A stretch of 64,000 nt of DNA, from NCBI GenBank assembly GCA_032252755.1, contig JAVUPY010000073.1:60507-124506 (forward strand). The letters run 5' to 3'. This DNA is from Terriglobia bacterium (lineage in GTDB: Bacteria; Acidobacteriota; Terriglobia; Terriglobales; Acidobacteriaceae). The notes under the pieces were generated by a model. The model worked only from the letters and a program-made list of their open reading frames with translations, was not told where the DNA came from and ran no database searches. The position numbers were made by a program, and so were the translations under genes. Numbering within the stretch: the first letter of the stretch is position 1; each line of letters opens with the position of its first letter. Below are positions 45,344 to 52,832 of this stretch, piece by piece.

Positions 45344-45969
45344 GTACTGTCTCCCAACCCGCCCGTGCCGTAGCCGATCTCCGATTGCCGACTCGCGGCT
45401 ATCTTGCCGCGAAGCGCGTGTTCGATATCGTCGCTGCCACGGTGTTGTTGCTGATCATGGGAATTCCCATGATTGTGATCGCCATTCTGATTCGGCTCAC
45501 CAACAGGGGACCTGCGTTGTACTGGAGCGAGCGAGTTGGCATTAATAACCGCATTTTCCGGATGCCGAAGTTCCGATCGATGCGAATCGACGCGCCGCAA
45601 CTTGCGACACACTTGTTCCGTGATCCTGACGCTTACCTTACGCCGATCGGCGGGTTTCTCCGCTGCTCCAGCCTGGATGAATTTCCGCAATTGTTCTCCA
45701 TTCTGAAGGGAGACATAAGCTTTGTCGGACCGCGTCCGGCGCTGTTCAACCAGGATGATCTGGTTGCTCTGCGAACCGAACGAGGAGTCGACAAGCTCAT
45801 TCCCGGATTGACGGGATGGGCGCAGATCAACGGTCGCGACACGATTCCGATTCCGCAGAAGGTGGAACTTGATGCGTGGTATCTGCAGCACTGCTCGTTC
45901 TGGCTCGACCTGAAGATCCTGTTCATGACCGTGTTCAAAGTGGTGCGTACCGAAGACATCAGCCACTGA
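45340..45969 (+). CDS. Priming sugar-phosphate transferase (PglC/WcaJ core family)
   Basis: 209 residues, the short monotopic phosphoglycosyl transferase form. Starts a repeat unit by transferring sugar-1-phosphate to undecaprenyl phosphate. A re-entrant membrane helix (about 27-48) follows KRVFDIV. The catalytic and substrate motifs SLDEFPQLFSILKGDISFVG, PRPALF and PGLTGWAQINGRD are intact, with Asp-Glu in the active-site dyad. It is the last gene of the tightly coupled plus arm. Confidence 0.93.
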   Translation: MSTVSQPARAVADLRLPTRGYLAAKRVFDIVAATVLLLIMGIPMIVIAILIRLTNRGPALYWSERVGINNRIFRMPKFRSMRIDAPQLATHLFRDPDAYLTPIGGFLRCSSLDEFPQLFSILKGDISFVGPRPALFNQDDLVALRTERGVDKLIPGLTGWAQINGRDTIPIPQKVELDAWYLQHCSFWLDLKILFMTVFKVVRTEDISH

Positions 45970-46029
45970 AGCGTGCGTGCTGTGCTAGGCTGAGACGAAT
46001 CCCAAGAGAGCTGGCAAACAAAGAATCTT

Positions 46030-47097
46030 ATGCAAATTCTGCATGTTGTGGGCGCTCGTCCGAACTTCATGAAGGTTGCGCCTGTTCACCGCGCGCTGGC
46101 GGCGCGCCGCGGGGTCACGCAGGTACTGGTGCACACCGGACAGCATTACGACGTCAACATGTCGGATGTGTTCTTCCAGCAGTTGTCCATTCCGGCTCCG
46201 GACGTCAACCTTGGGGTTGGGTCGGGACCACATGGGAAGCAGACGGCGGAGATCATGATCGGGTTCGAGGCGCTGGTGCAGAAGCAGCGACCTGATCTCG
46301 TGCTGGTCTACGGCGACGTCAACTCTACGGCTGCTGCTGCGCTGGTGTGCGCGAAGCTCGGGATTCGCATCGGTCACGTCGAAGCTGGACTGAGATCGTT
46401 CGACCGGACGATGCCGGAGGAGATCAATCGGCTGGTTACGGACCAGCTTTCGGATCTGCTGTTCACTCCTTCCGACGATGGCGATCGCAACCTCGAACGG
46501 GAAGGGATCGCGAAGGAAAAAGTCTTCCTGGTCGGAAACGTGATGATCGATACGCTGATCCGCCTGCTTCCGGCGGCGGAGCGAGTGTCGGTGGACGGCA
46601 TTCCATCCGCGTACGTCCTGGTCACGCTGCATCGGCCGTCGAACGCAGACGATCCGGAGTCGCTGCGGGCGCTGCTCGAGGCGCTGGGCAAGATCAGCGC
46701 GCGGATCGCGGTGGTGTTTCCGGTGCATCCGCGAACGCGGCAGCGGATCCACGACCTTGGGCTGACGCTTCCGGCTTCGGATCGGTTACTGCTGCTGGAG
46801 CCGAAACCTTACATTGACTTCCTTGCGCTGCAGCGGCGAGCGGCGGTGGTGCTTACCGACTCGGGCGGCATCCAGGAGGAGACGACTTATCTCGGCGTTC
46901 CGTGCATCACGGTGCGGGAGAACACGGAGCGACCGATCACCGTGACGTGCGGGACGAACGTGCTCGTCGGACACGACCTCGAACTGCTGCGCAGGGAACT
47001 CGACAAGGTTCTCGATGGTCAGCGCAAGCCGCATCGGATTCCGCCGCTTTGGGATGGGAAGGCGTCGGAGCGGATTGCGGATATTGTTGCCGGTTGA
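46030..47097 (+). CDS. wecB: UDP-N-acetylglucosamine 2-epimerase (non-hydrolysing)
   Basis: 355 residues. Interconverts UDP-GlcNAc and UDP-ManNAc in the cytoplasm. Start ILHVVGARPNFMKVAPVHRA, GHVEAGLRSFDRTMPEEINR and DSGGIQEETTYLGVP are diagnostic, with catalytic Asp/Glu/His positions retained. Separated by 60 bases from the preceding gene and without a strong Shine-Dalgarno site. With the nucleotide-sugar dehydrogenase it could supply ManNAcA. Confidence 0.94.
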   Translation: MQILHVVGARPNFMKVAPVHRALAARRGVTQVLVHTGQHYDVNMSDVFFQQLSIPAPDVNLGVGSGPHGKQTAEIMIGFEALVQKQRPDLVLVYGDVNSTAAAALVCAKLGIRIGHVEAGLRSFDRTMPEEINRLVTDQLSDLLFTPSDDGDRNLEREGIAKEKVFLVGNVMIDTLIRLLPAAERVSVDGIPSAYVLVTLHRPSNADDPESLRALLEALGKISARIAVVFPVHPRTRQRIHDLGLTLPASDRLLLLEPKPYIDFLALQRRAAVVLTDSGGIQEETTYLGVPCITVRENTERPITVTCGTNVLVGHDLELLRRELDKVLDGQRKPHRIPPLWDGKASERIADIVAG

Positions 47098-48049
47098 TCT
47101 ACCCACCCCCCTGTTTTCGCTCCTCCTGTTTTCAACGAGTTACGGAAAATTTGGCCGTAAAATATTGAGAGGGAAGAACTTAAATCTGAAAAGCCGATGA
47201 AGGTCTTTGTTTTCAGGATTTTGGGCGCGGAAAATGTGCGATTGGGCTGCTTGTTATCGGACGTAAATCGGTCGCAAGTCGCAGGTCCCAAGTCGCGAAA
47301 AAACGAGTTCTCGGTTCGCGGTTCTCAGTGAAACTAAGGCCGAGTCGCCCGCAGCAAGGCAAGGGCGAATCCGTCTGAAACAAAGACGGATGGCGGTGGG
47401 CCCAAGATTTTGGTCTTGTGCGGAGCGTCGGCGCGGCCGTGTACCGCAGCGACGATGTCGGGATGTAAAAGAGCGAAACGGCAACCGAAGAACCGAAGAT
47501 CGGGTAGAAAACCAACAAAAACATCCACGGCGAACCGATGATCGGGTAACCCGAAAACGGACTTCGACAGCTAAAACTTACGGCGCCCACTGGGGGCGCC
47601 GCTGGATGGACTGTGTCCAGCACTATTGTAAATGGTGAGGTCAAGGGTTTCGGCGGTTTGGGGCGAGGAAATTTCCGGGGAGTTTCAAAATGGGAAAAAT
47701 TGGTGGATGGGTGCAGAAAACAATGTGGTGAATCTCAAGAGGTAATTGGATACGATTTTGTTTCTCATGCTTGCGTCTGCACAATCACGTTCTACCGGCA
47801 AAGAACGCGACACGGTGAGATTGCGATGGGTTGGGCAGAAATTGGGGAATTTCCCGTCTGTCCCCGAATTTCTGTCCCCGAATTTCCCGTCCCCGAATTT
47901 CCCAATTGACATCGCAGAAATTTGGCTGACACTTCATGCTGTTCAACTGGCCTTCAGCGACGAAGAGCTTTTACGGGCGGCTTCTCCCGTGGAAGCACGA
48001 CGTGATTGATGGCGGGAAATCGGCTTCTCATAAACAATCCGGGGTTGCT
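47098..48049. other. Gene-poor stretch with short repeats
   Basis: No coding region here convinces. The longest frame (47213-47644, minus) has low-complexity Pro/Arg/Ser composition and no ribosome site. Visible structure includes a direct repeat GAACCGAWGATCGGGTA near 47490 and 47532. The palindrome GGCGCCC/GGGCGCC lies at 47582-47600. Three copies of GTCCCCGAATTTC lie at 47860-47903, flanked by AAATTGGGG (47839) and CCCAATTG (47901). It looks like decayed intergenic or mobile DNA at the right border of the exopolysaccharide locus. Confidence 0.6.
47860..47903 (+). repeat. Short tandem repeat GTCCCCGAATTTC, three copies
   Basis: Copies begin at 47860, 47874 and 47889 with a period of 14-15 bases. 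The block is flanked by inverted AATTGGG/CCCAATT, so the whole 47839-47908 segment can fold. Confidence 0.7.
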
Positions 48050-48250
48050 GGATAGGTTACGGGAAGGCCTGTGTCTGTTGAAAAAGTCCTTTTTCGTCCC
48101 AGATATCGAAAATCGATACCAATTTTGGTGACCAGAAATGTCTCGAAAATCGGGAACGTCGTTTATAGGACATCCTGACGCGATCGGTTTTCAGGTGCTC
48201 CCGACCGAAGTGAGTTTTTCAACAGGCACTCGTCTTACCGTAACCTATCC
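48050..48250. mobile_element. MITE-like element with 38-bp imperfect terminal inverted repeats
   Basis: The left arm (48050-48087) starts GGATAGGTTACGG and ends CTGTTGAAAAAGT. The reverse complement of 48213-48250 starts GGATAGGTTACGG and ends CTGTTGAAAAACT, with about 30 of 38 positions matching. The 125-base centre has no transposase frame. The similarity continues slightly outward (GTTGCT on both sides), so the exact ends are uncertain, and no target duplication could be fixed. The right arm supplies the stop codon of the zinc-ribbon gene at 48245-48415. Confidence 0.6.
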
Positions 48251-48415
48251 ACGAGCAACGGGAGTCATACAAGCACCACACACCTTTGCTGCTGGAGTTC
48301 TCAGCGGCTTGCCGCAATGTGCGCAAGGCGGCCCATATAGCGAGAGGCGATGATGAAAGATCGCCATCGGATTCGTTTCGTGAAAGCCCGTAATCCGCTC
48401 GTACTCCTCCAACAT
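48245..48415 (-). CDS. Small zinc-ribbon-like protein, probably truncated at its 3' end
   Basis: 56 residues, too short for default gene calling. The sequence begins MLEEYERITGFHETN, continues IFHHRLSLYGPPC and has two CxxC knuckles, CAHC and CGAC, 12 residues apart, which would bind one zinc. The frame stays open upstream of ATG 48415 (GYSPALQP) to a TAG near 48502, without another start and without a ribosome site, so the N-terminus is uncertain. The TAG stop lies inside the inverted-repeat element. It resembles short hypothetical proteins I recall from Acidobacteria; the function is unknown. Confidence 0.55.
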   Translation of the reverse strand: MLEEYERITGFHETNPMAIFHHRLSLYGPPCAHCGKPLRTPAAKVCGACMTPVARG

Positions 48416-48463
48416 CGGCTGAAGCGCTGGGCTATAGCCGGAGACCCGCTTAGCCGGTGAGTG

Positions 48464-48500
48464 CCCACGTCTGCCGGCTGCGGCCGACGCGGGGCAGGGA
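48464..48500 (+). repeat. Dispersed palindromic repeat, copy 2
   Basis: CCCACGTCTGCCGGCTGCGG followed by CCGACGCGGGGCAGGG, related to the elements at 3839 and 48940. It lies just upstream of the zinc-ribbon frame and may have disrupted its 5' region. Confidence 0.6.
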
Positions 48501-48549
48501 GACTAGAGCCGGTCCTCGAAGCAGACCCTTGAGTGGGCAACTGAGGTGG

Positions 48550-48714
48550 TCAGGTTCGCGCGGCGGTGCTGGCCCGGGTGATCAGGTGGAAGATGAAGAA
48601 GGCGACGGCGAGACCGAGGAGAATCCAGAACACGGCGCCGATGACCTTCACGACGGCCCAGAAGACGATCCAGGCGATGAACAGCAGAATTGCGAGCCAG
48701 AGCAGAGCTTTCAT
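48550..48714 (-). CDS. 54-residue two-helix membrane protein
   Basis: Below the usual length limit but well supported: a perfect AAGGAGG (48721-48727) lies 6 bases before ATG 48714. The product starts MKALLWLAILLFIAWIVFW, has a second hydrophobic helix (VIGAVFWILLGLAVAFFIF) and ends HLITRASTAART. It is a small integral membrane protein of unknown role; comparable proteins are often stress-related. No operon partner is obvious. Confidence 0.8.
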   Translation of the reverse strand: MKALLWLAILLFIAWIVFWAVVKVIGAVFWILLGLAVAFFIFHLITRASTAART

Positions 48715-49097
48715 TTGTTACCTCCTTGCCATCCCTTGAGAGCGCACGAAGCGGCTTTCCGGAAGCCATTTCCCTAGTTAGAAAGGATGAGGAGGTGGGG
48801 GTGTTGCATTCGGCACTCGCGATTCGAGGGTGGCGGGAGAGAGTGGCGGGTCAGGAGATTGAGGATTTACGGTTCCTTCACTGACGAGTGAGAGGGAATG
48901 AGGAACGTCGAATGACGGATGGAATACACTGAGAAAAGACCCACGTCTGCTGACTGCGGCAGACGCGAGGCACGGTAAGCAGACGCGGGGCACGGTAAGC
49001 AGACGTGAGGCATGGATTCGCAGGGGTGGGGTGCGGCAGGCAAATAAACGCAACGGCTGAAGCGGTGCCCCTTCAAAACAAATTTCAGGAGGAGTAG
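48715..49097. other. Intergenic stretch with repeats upstream of osmC-like gene
   Basis: 383 bases holding the Shine-Dalgarno region of the small membrane protein on the minus strand and the third palindromic repeat with its 20-bp tandem extension. The leader of the OsmC gene contains AGGAGGAG at 49087-49094. No further gene was seen. Confidence 0.5.
48940..49015 (+). repeat. Dispersed palindromic repeat, copy 3, with 20-bp tandem extension
   Basis: CCCACGTCTGCTGACTGCGG and CAGACGCGAGGCACGG repeat the element at 3839. The second half is then reiterated with a 20-base period (AGACGCGAGGCACGGTAAGC, AGACGCGGGGCACGGTAAGC, AGACGTGAGGCATGG), showing local duplication of the palindrome arm. Confidence 0.75.
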
Positions 49098-49523
49098 ATG
49101 ACAAGCGCGAGCGCACAGTGGACGGATAACGAACGGTTTGTAGGGATGGCATCGAGCGGACATGCGATTGTGGTCGACGCGGGCGGTCACAAGACGGGGA
49201 ACAGCCCGATGGAGTTGGTGCTGATCGGGCTGTGCAGTTGCACGGCGTCGGACATCGTGAACATTCTGCGGAAGAAGCGGGAGCCCTTCACGAGCCTTGA
49301 GGTGCGGGCGGAGGCGGAGCGGGCATCGACGGTGCCGATGGTGTACACAGAGATCAAGCTGATTTATCGCGTCGGCGGGAAGGTGTCGCGGAAGGCAATT
49401 GAGGACGCGGTGGGACTCTCAGAAGAAAAGTATTGCTCGGTTTCCGGCATGCTGCAGAAGACGGCGAAGATCACGTACGAGATCGAGTACGCGGAGGAAA
49501 CCGCGGAGGTCGGCCGGCGATGA
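49098..49523 (+). CDS. OsmC/Ohr family protein
   Basis: 141 residues of the OsmC family, thiol-dependent hydroperoxide-handling proteins of the cytoplasm. The core is complete: GGHKTGNSPMELVLIGLCSC then TASDIVNILRKKREPF. The central cysteine pair of the motif reads CSC, and a further Cys follows later (KYCSVSGML), the usual second redox cysteine. AGGAGGAG lies 3-10 bases before the ATG. It lies 121 bases upstream of the glutaredoxin-like selenoprotein candidate, so both may serve thiol redox control. Confidence 0.9.
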   Translation: MTSASAQWTDNERFVGMASSGHAIVVDAGGHKTGNSPMELVLIGLCSCTASDIVNILRKKREPFTSLEVRAEAERASTVPMVYTEIKLIYRVGGKVSRKAIEDAVGLSEEKYCSVSGMLQKTAKITYEIEYAEETAEVGRR

Positions 49524-49644
49524 TCGCGCGGCACTGGCGCGCGTGAAGGGAACCGCAGAAGCAAAAGAAGGCAAAGATGGGCACCCAGTTCATCTATGTT
49601 TTTGAAGATCGTTCGCAGGGGATTGAGCATCGAATTGAGGAGTC

Positions 49645-49887
49645 ATGAGCGAAGCGAAAAAAGTGATACTCTTCTCGCAGCCCGGCTGACCGCCCTGCTA
49701 TGCCGCAAAGGCGTTCCTCGAGGATCGAGGAATTCAGTTTGTAGAGAAGGACGTAAGCGCCGACCAGGCGGCGGTTTTCGAACTGGTCAGGAAATACAAT
49801 AGCCGGGGTACGCCGACGATAGTCATCGGCGACGAGGTTTTGATCGGCTTTGACCCGGACCGAATTGAAAAGCTCCTCGCAGACTAG
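49645..49887 (+). CDS. Glutaredoxin-like protein with in-frame TGA: probable selenoprotein (Uxx-star type)
   Basis: An 80-residue glutaredoxin fold if TGA at 49687-49689 (codon 15) is read as selenocysteine. The active site is then SQPG-U-PPC, replacing the CxxC of glutaredoxins. Before the TGA is EAKKVILFSQPG (strand 1). After it come helix CYAAKAFLEDRGI, strand QFVEKDV, the cis-proline segment RGTPTIVIG and DEVLIGFDPDRIEKLLAD. Both sides are intact and in one frame, ending at TAG 49885. The start ATG 49645 has GAGG 4 bases upstream. A 7-bp hairpin with a GG-containing loop lies 31 bases after the TGA. It resembles the Uxx-star glutaredoxin-like (seleno)proteins. Alternatives are a sequencing error for TGC/TGG or a fresh pseudogene. 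Confidence 0.8.
49690..49732 (+). promoter_or_regulatory. Candidate bacterial SECIS element
   Basis: Directly after the in-frame TGA, TTCCTCG (49714-49720) pairs perfectly with CGAGGAA (49726-49732) around the loop AGGAT (49721-49725). Bacterial SECIS elements are hairpins within the coding region with the apical loop roughly 16-37 bases past the UGA and a G among the first two loop bases. This one has its loop after 31 bases and G at loop position 2. A weaker alternative, ATGCC-GCAAA-GGCGT, lies between. Confidence 0.65.
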
Positions 49888-50899
49888 CGCCGCGCTCGCA
49901 CCTGCCAACTCGCCATCCCATGGAAGTCTCCGTGGGTATCTCTTTATTGCACTGGCCACACTTTCGTGGGGGTCGAGCGCTACGCTTGGGCGGGCGATCT
50001 TCACGGGCAGATTTCACCTGGGCGGAGCGACGCTGCAGCCGATTGATCCCGTCATTCTTTCGCAGACCCGTACTACGTTTACTTTTCTTCTGCTCCTGCC
50101 GATTTTGCTGGTGCGGCGTGGGACGAAGGGGGTCCGACTGACGCGCGGGGAACTGTGGCGGGCGATGCTGCTGGGGGCGGCGGGGATCGCGGGATCGAAT
50201 TACTTCTACTACCTGGCACTGGAAAAGACGACGGTGGCGACGGCGATTATTCTTCAGTATCTCGCGCCGGCGATGGTGCTGATCTACATGCTGGCGCGAC
50301 GGTTGCAACCACCGACAATACAGCGGCTTTCGGGGGTTGCAATGGCGCTGGTGGGGTCGGTGCTGGCGATCGGATTGACGCGGTGGAGCAGCGCGCCGCC
50401 ATTTCTCGGACTACGAACGCACGATCTGCGCTTTAACGTGATCGGCGTGGCGGCGGGGCTGACTGCGGCATTCGCGTTCGCGTTCACGAACGTATTTGGG
50501 CGGACGCTGGTGGAAGAGACCGATCGGTGGCGCGTCTTCCTTTATTCGATGATGGGTGCCGGAGCGTTGTGGCTGATTGTGAATCCGCCATGGAAGATTG
50601 TGGCGGCGCACTATACGCCGGGACAGTGGGTGTTCCTGTTGACGTTTGCGGTAGGGTCGATGCTGGTTCCGTATTCGTTTTACTTCACGGGACTACAGTA
50701 CCTCGACGCTACGAAGGCGATTGTGACGTGCTGCCTCGAACCGGTTTTCGCTATCGTGATCGCGGCGCTGGCGCTAGGTGAGACGCTGACGGCAGCGCAG
50801 ATCGTCGGAATCGTGGTGACGCTGTCGGCGACGGTGCTTATACAAGTGCCGGATAAGAAGACGAAGGCAGAAGCGATTCCGCTGGAAATGATGGAGTGA
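49850..50899 (+). CDS. EamA/DMT-family transporter
   Basis: About 349 residues with ten hydrophobic helices in two EamA repeats, the drug/metabolite transporter layout. The first repeat starts FIALATLSWGSSATLGRAIF; the second ends VPYSFYFTGLQYLDATKAIV, LEPVFAIVIAALALGETLT. The substrate is unknown. The frame has only non-ATG starts near its beginning (TTG 49850 or 49865), which overlap the 3' end of the selenoprotein candidate, suggesting coupled translation that would itself require read-through of the TGA. Confidence 0.88.
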   Translation: MTRTELKSSSQTSAALAPANSPSHGSLRGYLFIALATLSWGSSATLGRAIFTGRFHLGGATLQPIDPVILSQTRTTFTFLLLLPILLVRRGTKGVRLTRGELWRAMLLGAAGIAGSNYFYYLALEKTTVATAIILQYLAPAMVLIYMLARRLQPPTIQRLSGVAMALVGSVLAIGLTRWSSAPPFLGLRTHDLRFNVIGVAAGLTAAFAFAFTNVFGRTLVEETDRWRVFLYSMMGAGALWLIVNPPWKIVAAHYTPGQWVFLLTFAVGSMLVPYSFYFTGLQYLDATKAIVTCCLEPVFAIVIAALALGETLTAAQIVGIVVTLSATVLIQVPDKKTKAEAIPLEMME

Positions 50900-50906
50900 G
50901 GTGCAC

Positions 50907-50972
50907 AGGTACAAGGTACAAGGTGCAAGAAAAAGCGATGGTTTCGACGCCTTGTGCCTTGTGCCTTGTGCC
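50907..50972. terminator. Long hairpin built from 7-bp repeats between convergent genes
   Basis: The left arm (50907-50929) contains AAGGTAC-type heptads and the right arm (50951-50972) three CTTGTGC heptads, so the arms are complementary over about 20 bases with a few mismatches. It sits between the EamA transporter (plus) and a cytochrome gene (minus) and probably ends both transcripts. No T-run is obvious. Confidence 0.55.
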
Positions 50973-50976
50973 GCTT

Positions 50977-51303
50977 CTACTGCTTCTTCGGGGCGAGGGT
51001 TCGCACGTACTTCACCATGTCTTCGACGCCCTTCTTGCCGAGGATATTTTCATAGCCAGCCATTTTGCCCTTACCGTTGGCGATCTGGGTGTTGAGCTGG
51101 GCGTCAGTCTTCGACTGGACAACTGGCGAGGTAAGATCGGCGGCTTTGAGGGCTTTGCCCATCGATGTTTGGGCGTGGCCGTCCATTCCGTGACAGAGCG
51201 AACAGTTGCGAACGTAGAGCGTCTTCGAGTCGCTCTGGGCAGAGGCAGTTAGAACTCCGAAAGCGAACAGGATTGCGCAGAGAAGAAGAGTTCGTTTGAG
51301 CAT
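50977..51303 (-). CDS. Exported mono-haem cytochrome c, copy 1
   Basis: 108 residues. ATG 51303 gives a clean signal peptide (MLKRTLLLCAILFAFGVLTA, SAQ). The haem motif is CSLCH, with the sixth-ligand Met likely in GKGKMAGYENIL. Small class I (c6/cytochrome c5-like) electron carrier of the periplasm. Paralogue of the gene 174 bases upstream on the same strand. Confidence 0.9.
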   Translation of the reverse strand: MLKRTLLLCAILFAFGVLTASAQSDSKTLYVRNCSLCHGMDGHAQTSMGKALKAADLTSPVVQSKTDAQLNTQIANGKGKMAGYENILGKKGVEDMVKYVRTLAPKKQ

Positions 51304-51476
51304 AAAGTTTCTCTGCGACGATGGTAATGGCACCAGCGGCGATTCGCAAATCCCAACCAGGAAAGACCTGCATCGTGGTCAATGCGGCAGATGTGGAGGG
51401 CGCGGGAACTTACCACTCCAAATGAAGAGCCCCACCGGAGACGCCGGATGGGGCCGGTAAAACCTTCGGACGCAGA

Positions 51477-51785
51477 TTATTTCAGGGTCTTGACGAAGGC
51501 GGCGACGGCCTTGATCTGGTCGTCCGTCAGTTTGCCTTTGTAAGACGGCATTTTGCCCTTGCCATTGGTGATGACGGTTGCCAATTCGGCTTCGGTCATC
51601 TTCTGAACCTCGGGGCTGGTGAGCGGTTTTACGCCCATGGCCGGCATTTCCTTCTTCCCGTCGGGGCCATGGCACATCGCGCACTTCGCCTTATAGGTAT
51701 CCGCGCCGCTCTGTGCGAAAGCGACGGTGGGGATCAAAAGGCCGAGGACAACGGCAAGCAAAAATACGATACGGATACTTCTCAT
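51477..51785 (-). CDS. Exported mono-haem cytochrome c, copy 2
   Basis: 102 residues. ATG 51785 is favoured by GGAGG 6 bases upstream; the frame extends 4 codons further. Signal peptide MRSIRIVFLLAVVLGLLIP, TVAFA. Haem motif CAMCH and distal Met in GKGKMPSYKGKL. Similar length and motifs to the gene at 50977, so the two form a tandem pair from gene duplication. Confidence 0.92.
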   Translation of the reverse strand: MRSIRIVFLLAVVLGLLIPTVAFAQSGADTYKAKCAMCHGPDGKKEMPAMGVKPLTSPEVQKMTEAELATVITNGKGKMPSYKGKLTDDQIKAVAAFVKTLK

Positions 51786-51882
51786 TTCTTCCTCCATGTC
51801 GGTCTAAACAGACCCGCATTAGTGAGCCGGGTACCTACCGTAATACAAACCGGCGGAGAATACCATGTTTCGGTGCATAACA

Positions 51883-52830
51883 CTAACGTTGCAGACTGTG
51901 CATGAGCCGCAGGTAACGTTGGGCCTTGCGTATGTCCTTGCCAATCTGTTCTTTGAGGGCCTGGGGGTCAGGGAATTTCTTTTCGTCGCGGAGACGCTTG
52001 AGAAAAGTGAGTTCAACCTGCGTCTCGGGTTCGAGGTCTATGGGGTGGAAGTTGAGGATGTGTGTTTCGATGGCGAAGGAGTCGGGACCGAAGGTTGGGC
52101 GTACGCCGACGTTGGTGACTGCATCAAAAGTTTCGCCGCTGACGGCGATCTGCGTGATGTAGACGCCGATTTTGGGGATGAGCTCATCGTAGCGGCTGAG
52201 GTTAATGGTTGGCACGGTGTACTTGCGCCCGTAGCCGCGGCCGCGGCCGGGATTGGCGACGATGCTGAATGGGCGTCCGAGGAGATGGCGCGCACGGGCC
52301 ATGTTGCCGGCCTGGACCAGGCGGCGGACATCACTGCTGGAGAGGATGTGACCTCGGCAGTGCATGGCCTGGTAGATGACGACTTCAAAGCCGAGGCGGT
52401 GGCCATATTCCTTGAGGCGCTCGACGTTGCCTTCTTTCTTATGGCCGAAGTGGAAGTTGAAACCCTCGTGGACTTCAACGGCGTGAAGTGCGGAGGCGAG
52501 GATCTCCTCGGCGAATTCGAAGGGCGGCGTCATGGAGAGATCGCGCGAAAAGGGCAGAACGAGGACGGCGTCGATGCCGGTTTTCTCGAGCAGCTTGAGT
52601 TTTTGCGGAAGCGGCGTCAGGAGCGGCGGCGCGTGGTCGGGGCGGAGAATGCGGATTGGGTGAGGATCGAAGGTGACGACGAGGCTCTTCGCGTTGAGTT
52701 CTTTCGCGCGTTCGGTCATGCGGTTCAGCACGTGCTGGTGGCCGCGATGGATGCCATCAAAATTGCCGACACTGAGAACGGTTGGGCCGAAATCGGCGGG
52801 AATATCCTGGAATTTACGGAAGATCTGCAT
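51883..52830 (-). CDS. ribF: Bifunctional riboflavin kinase/FAD synthetase
   Basis: 315 residues, the usual RibF size. The N-terminal adenylyltransferase has GNFDGIHRGHQHVL (HxGH); the C-terminal riboflavin kinase has RGYGRKYTVPTINLS and GVYITQIAVSGE, with VGVRPTFG. Makes FMN and FAD from riboflavin in the cytoplasm. Starts 2 bases after the MBL hydrolase gene, so the two are cotranscribed. Confidence 0.96.
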   Translation of the reverse strand: MQIFRKFQDIPADFGPTVLSVGNFDGIHRGHQHVLNRMTERAKELNAKSLVVTFDPHPIRILRPDHAPPLLTPLPQKLKLLEKTGIDAVLVLPFSRDLSMTPPFEFAEEILASALHAVEVHEGFNFHFGHKKEGNVERLKEYGHRLGFEVVIYQAMHCRGHILSSSDVRRLVQAGNMARARHLLGRPFSIVANPGRGRGYGRKYTVPTINLSRYDELIPKIGVYITQIAVSGETFDAVTNVGVRPTFGPDSFAIETHILNFHPIDLEPETQVELTFLKRLRDEKKFPDPQALKEQIGKDIRKAQRYLRLMHSLQR

Positions 52831-52832
52831 GG

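Noticed and set aside
47213..47644. Minus-strand frame of 143 codons
   Set aside because: Low-complexity Pro/Ser/Arg composition, no ribosome site and a short repeated motif inside. Probably non-coding.
47839..47908. CRISPR-like array
   Set aside because: Only three 13-15 base repeats with no spacers of regular length and no cas genes.
48138..48353. Plus-strand frame of 71 codons
   Set aside because: Runs through the right inverted-repeat arm and opposite the better supported zinc-ribbon frame.
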